Below, in pieces: positions 51,285 through 54,707 of a DNA stretch of 54,707 bases. The notes under the pieces were generated by a model, which saw only the letters and a program-made list of their open reading frames with translations, did not search any database and had not been told where the DNA came from. Both the position numbers and the translations under genes were made by a program. Source of the stretch: Mesobacterium_A hydrothermale (lineage in GTDB: Bacteria > Pseudomonadota > Alphaproteobacteria > Rhodobacterales > Rhodobacteraceae); contig NZ_JAYLLH010000028.1 in the NCBI RefSeq assembly GCF_035818635.1, positions 1 to 54,707 of the forward strand, given 5' to 3'. Within the stretch, counting starts at the first letter, position 1. Every line of letters begins with the position of its first letter.

Positions 51285-54200
51285 CCCTGCCCGCACCGCC
51301 CGATCCGCTGCCCAGCCCGCCGGGAACCGGCTATGCCGAACTGTGCGTGACCAGCAATTTCACTTTCCTGACCGGGGCGTCGCATCCCGAGGAACTGATG
51401 GTGCGGGCCGCCGAACTGGGGCTGAGTGCCATCGCCATCACCGACCGCAATTCGCTGGCCGGGGTGGTCCGGGCCTATTCCGCGCTGAAGGAATTGCAGC
51501 GCGAGGCCGACGAGGCCGTCACCATCCGGTCGCAACAGCGCATCGACCCCAGTTCGCGGCAGGCGATGGGGCACGCGGCGGGGGCGCCACGCCCCGACAC
51601 CGGCACGCTGCCCCGGCTGATCGTCGGCTGTCGGCTGGTGCTGCGCGATTGCCCGGTGGACTTCGTGGCGCTGCCGCGCGACCGGGCGGCCTATCAGCGG
51701 CTGTCGCGGCTGCTGACCCTGGGCAAGCGGCGGGCGGAAAAGGGCGATTGCCTGCTGGACCTGGCCGACCTTCTGGAGCACGGCACCGGGATGATCCTGA
51801 TCGCTCTGCCGCAGGGCGGGCTGGGCGCGGCCGCCGCGCCGATTCAGCGGGTCCAGCGACGTTTTCCCGGCCATGTCTTCCTAGGGGCCGCGCCGCGTTA
51901 CGACGGATCCGACCAGGCCTATCTGCGGGCCTGCGCGCGGCTGGCACACCGGACCTCGGCCCCGATGGTGGCGGTCGGGGATGTGCTGATGCACCGCGCC
52001 AGCCGCAAGCAACTGGCCGATGTGCTGACCTGCATGCGCCACCATATCACCATCGACCAGATCGGCACCCGCGCCCTGCCCAATGCCGAACGGCGGCTGA
52101 AGGGGCACGCCGACATGGCGCGGCTGTTCCGCGATCACCCGGCCGCCCTGCGCCGCACGCTGGAAATCGCCGCGCGCTGTTCCTTTGACCTGGGCGAACT
52201 CAGCTATGAATACCCCGACGAGGCATCGGGGGACGAACCGCCACAGGCCCGGCTGGAACGGCTGGCGCGCGACGGGCTAGCGCGGCGCTATCCCGATGGG
52301 CCGCCGGACCGGGTGCTGGGGCTGATGGACAAGGAATTGCGGCTGGTGGGCGAACTGGGTTTTGCCGCCTATTTCCTGACGGTGCATGACATCGTCGCCT
52401 ATGCCCGGTCGGTCGGCATCCTGTGCCAGGGGCGGGGGTCGGCGGCCAATTCGGTGCTGTGCTACCTGCTGGGCATCACCGATGTCGCCCCCGACCAGAT
52501 CGCCATGGTGTTCGAACGCTTCGTGTCGAAACACCGGGGCGAGCCGCCGGATATCGACGTGGATTTCGAACACGAACGCCGCGAGGAGGTGATCCAGTGG
52601 ATCTATGCGCGTTACGGCCGCCACCGGGCCGGGCTGTGCGCGACGGTGATCCATTTCCGGTCCCGCGCCGCGATCCGCGAGGTCGGCAAGGTCATGGGCC
52701 TGTCCCAGGACGTGACGGCGGGGCTGTCGGGCCAGATCTGGGGCATGTCCGACCGGGGCGCCGACCCGGAAAGGTTGCAGGAACTGGGGCTGGACCTGTC
52801 CGACCTGCGGCTTTCGCAGACCGTGCGGCTGATCGGGGAAATCATCGGCTTTCCCCGCCACCTGTCGCAGCATGTCGGCGGGTTCATCATCACCAAGGGG
52901 CGGCTGGATGAGCTTTGCCCGATCGAGAACGCCGCGATGGAGGACCGCACCCTGATCGAATGGGACAAGGACGACATCGACGCGCTTGGCATCCTCAAGG
53001 TCGATATCCTCAGCCTGGGGATGCTGACCTGCATCCGCAAGGCGTTCGACCTGTTGGCGCGGCACGACGGGCTGCCGATGACCATCGACACCGTCCCGCA
53101 AGAGGACAGGACAACCTATGACATGCTGTGCCGCGCCGATGCCATCGGCGTGTTCCAGGTCGAAAGCCGGGCGCAGATGAATTTCTTGCCCCGGATGCGG
53201 CCGCAGACCTTCTATGACCTGGTGATCGAGGTCGCCATCGTTCGCCCCGGCCCGATCCAGGGCGGCATGGTGCAGCCCTATGTCCGGCGGCGGCAGGGGC
53301 TGGAAGTGCCGGAACCGCTGGGCCCCGAGCTGGAGCAGGTGCTGGGCAAGACGCTGGGCGTGCCGCTGTTCCAGGAACACGCGATGCAGATCGCCGTGGT
53401 CGGCGCGGGCTTTACCCCGGAAGAGGCCGACCGCCTGCGCCGGTCGCTGGCCACCTTCCGCAAGATGGGCACCATCGGCAGTTTTCGTGACCGGTTCGTC
53501 GGTGGCATGCTGAAGAACGGCTACAAGGAGGACTTCGCCGACCGCTGTTTCAAGCAGATCGAGGGATTTGCCGAATACGGCTTTCCCGAAAGCCACGCGG
53601 CGGCCTTCGCGATGCTGGCCTATGTCTCGGCCTGGCTGAAATGCCATCACCCGGCGATCTTTGCCTGCGCGCTGCTGAATTCCCAGCCGATGGGGTTCTA
53701 TGCCCCGGCGCAGATCGTGCGCGATGCCCGCGAACACCAGGTCGAGGTGCGTCCGATCTGCGTCAATGCCAGCGCCTGGGACAACACGCTGGAACGTCGC
53801 GCCGACGGGGCGCTGGCGTTGCGGCTGGGGTTCCGCCAGATCAAGGGCTTCCGGCAGGAGGATGCCGACTGGATCGTCGCGGCGCGGGGCAACGGCTATC
53901 GCGACGTGCAGGCGGTCTGGCTGCGCGCGGGCCTGTCGCCCGCCGTGCTGGAACGGCTGGCCGAGGCCGACAGCTTTGCCGACATGGGGCTGACCCGGCG
54001 CGACGCGCTGTGGCAGGTGCGGGCTATTCGCGGGCAGGTGCCGCTGCCCCTGTTCAACGATCCGATCGACGGCGAGGTCGTGGCCGAGCCACAGGTCGAC
54101 CTGCCGCCGATGCACCTGGGCGAAGAGGTGGTCGAGGATTACGTCGCCATGCGCCTGACCCTGCGCGCCCACCCGATGGAACTGCTGCGCCCGTCGCTGC

Positions 54201-54634
54201 CCGGGCTGACCCCGCATGACAGGTTGCCAGAGGTGCCGCCGCAACGGGTCAGCGTCTGCGGGCTGGTCATCACCCGGCAGCGCCCGGGCACGGCGTCGGG
54301 GGTCATCTTCCTGACGCTGGAGGACGAGACCGGCGTGTCGAACGTGGTGGTCTGGCCCAAGGTCTATGACCGGTTCCGGCGCGCGGTCATGGGCGCGCGG
54401 CTGCTGCGGGTGACGGGGTTCTTGCAACGCGAAGGCATCGTGGTGCATGTCATCGCCCAGCAGATCGACGACCTGTCGCACTGCCTGTCCGAACTGGGCC
54501 ACCCGCTGGACGATGCCGTGGGCGAAACCCTTGCCGCCGCCGACGACGCGCCGCGCCGGCAGAACCATCCCCCCCGCGCCCGCCACCCGCGCGAACAGGC
54601 CAAGCGGCTGTTTCCCAGCCGGGATTTCCACTAG
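51281..54634 (+). CDS. dnaE2: Error-prone DNA polymerase DnaE2 (ImuC)
   Basis: This 1117-aa C-family polymerase does damage-tolerant synthesis. It has an N-terminal PHP domain (YAELCVTSNFTFLTGASHPEE, ITDRNSLAGVVRAY), the catalytic PDIDVDFEHERRE near residue 423, GFPRHLSQHVGGF and the late catalytic DILSLGMLTCI region. An OB-fold lies near residues 990-1050. It ends in KRLFPSRDFH, the canonical end, so the protein is complete. Its stop TAG (54632-54634) lies inside the CTAG where the IS630-type element is inserted. The ATG at 51281 overlaps the imuB stop (ATGA); the open frame upstream is the shadow of imuB. Confidence 0.96.
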   Translation: MTLPAPPDPLPSPPGTGYAELCVTSNFTFLTGASHPEELMVRAAELGLSAIAITDRNSLAGVVRAYSALKELQREADEAVTIRSQQRIDPSSRQAMGHAAGAPRPDTGTLPRLIVGCRLVLRDCPVDFVALPRDRAAYQRLSRLLTLGKRRAEKGDCLLDLADLLEHGTGMILIALPQGGLGAAAAPIQRVQRRFPGHVFLGAAPRYDGSDQAYLRACARLAHRTSAPMVAVGDVLMHRASRKQLADVLTCMRHHITIDQIGTRALPNAERRLKGHADMARLFRDHPAALRRTLEIAARCSFDLGELSYEYPDEASGDEPPQARLERLARDGLARRYPDGPPDRVLGLMDKELRLVGELGFAAYFLTVHDIVAYARSVGILCQGRGSAANSVLCYLLGITDVAPDQIAMVFERFVSKHRGEPPDIDVDFEHERREEVIQWIYARYGRHRAGLCATVIHFRSRAAIREVGKVMGLSQDVTAGLSGQIWGMSDRGADPERLQELGLDLSDLRLSQTVRLIGEIIGFPRHLSQHVGGFIITKGRLDELCPIENAAMEDRTLIEWDKDDIDALGILKVDILSLGMLTCIRKAFDLLARHDGLPMTIDTVPQEDRTTYDMLCRADAIGVFQVESRAQMNFLPRMRPQTFYDLVIEVAIVRPGPIQGGMVQPYVRRRQGLEVPEPLGPELEQVLGKTLGVPLFQEHAMQIAVVGAGFTPEEADRLRRSLATFRKMGTIGSFRDRFVGGMLKNGYKEDFADRCFKQIEGFAEYGFPESHAAAFAMLAYVSAWLKCHHPAIFACALLNSQPMGFYAPAQIVRDAREHQVEVRPICVNASAWDNTLERRADGALALRLGFRQIKGFRQEDADWIVAARGNGYRDVQAVWLRAGLSPAVLERLAEADSFADMGLTRRDALWQVRAIRGQVPLPLFNDPIDGEVVAEPQVDLPPMHLGEEVVEDYVAMRLTLRAHPMELLRPSLPGLTPHDRLPEVPPQRVSVCGLVITRQRPGTASGVIFLTLEDETGVSNVVVWPKVYDRFRRAVMGARLLRVTGFLQREGIVVHVIAQQIDDLSHCLSELGHPLDDAVGETLAAADDAPRRQNHPPRARHPREQAKRLFPSRDFH

Positions 54635-54707
54635 TGGATTGAATCCAACATTTGGAACCCTCGATTTCTTGCGGCGATGATGTCGTTGGGGTCTGCCCGC
54701 CAAACGA
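54631..54707 (-). mobile_element. 3' end of an IS630-type transposase gene (right copy)
   Basis: This is the exact inverse of bases 1-75, with two more bases of the element. Read on the minus strand it ends in RGFQMLDSIH and a TAG stop, as on the left. The junction is at CTAG, which is also the dnaE2 stop codon. The bases beyond the shared CTAG differ from those at the left end, so the repeat border marks the IS end. Confidence 0.6.

Noticed and set aside
52277..54703. An 808-codon minus-strand open frame opposite dnaE2
   Set aside because: Antisense shadow; the plus strand encodes a complete DnaE2.

Overview
The window is GC-rich, densely coded DNA that looks like an alphaproteobacterium, most likely Rhodobacterales-like. 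The pointers are the ImuA-ImuB-DnaE2 mutasome, an FNR/FnrL-type box, the paired small proteins upstream of an XRE regulator, and the overall gene style. This is inference from gene content. There is no rRNA or marker gene to prove it.

Both ends carry the same 75-base sequence in inverted orientation. It reads as the last codons of an IS630-type transposase whose stop codon lies in a CTAG target. At the left the IS interrupts a DUF4268-like gene. At the right it sits exactly in the stop codon of dnaE2. The window is therefore either a contig cut at a multicopy IS or a segment between two opposed IS copies.

Region 1 (about 0.06-8.5 kb, minus strand) is accessory DNA. It holds a FitAB/VapBC-type toxin-antitoxin pair with a clear promoter and operator, then a type I restriction-modification operon hsdR-hsdM-hsdS, then the interrupted DUF4268-like gene. 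hsdM has an in-frame TAG at codon 42, so the system is probably dead. Beside it lies a small operon with an XRE regulator, two uncharacterised proteins and an HGG-motif protein.

Region 2 (8.9-20.7 kb) encodes an uptake-type [NiFe] hydrogenase of the Isp kind (group 1e). The minus strand carries hupD-hupH-hynS-isp1-hynL-isp2. The divergent plus strand carries the full maturation set hypC-A-B-D-F-E. A perfect FNR box lies between the two operons.

Region 3 (20.8-28.6 kb, plus strand) is a complete nine-gene V/A-type rotary ATPase operon, unusual for this group, followed by a convergent D-2-hydroxyacid dehydrogenase.

Region 4 (30.4-40.3 kb, minus strand) is a sulfur-oxidising heterodisulfide-reductase-like (sHdr) cluster. 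In transcription order it is a lipoate-protein ligase, a degenerate glutamine-amidotransferase-like protein, DsrE, sHdrC1-B1-A-H-C2-B2, a small cysteine protein, the lipoate-binding protein LbpA, DsrE3A and TusA. TusA and the DsrE proteins would carry sulfane sulfur to sHdr, and LbpA would carry the bound intermediate or electrons. Next to it on the plus strand are tryptophan 2,3-dioxygenase and a Tat-exported SoxW-like thioredoxin.

Region 5 (42.1-48.8 kb) is a giant glycine-rich autotransporter with 20 copies of a QSIGGGGG-type repeat. Region 6 (49.3-54.6 kb) is the SOS mutagenesis cassette imuA-imuB-dnaE2.

The most striking aspect is that H2 oxidation, a V/A-type ATPase and lipoate-dependent sulfur oxidation lie side by side, like a lithotrophy island. 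That these three work together is a hypothesis. Their adjacency is what the sequence shows.
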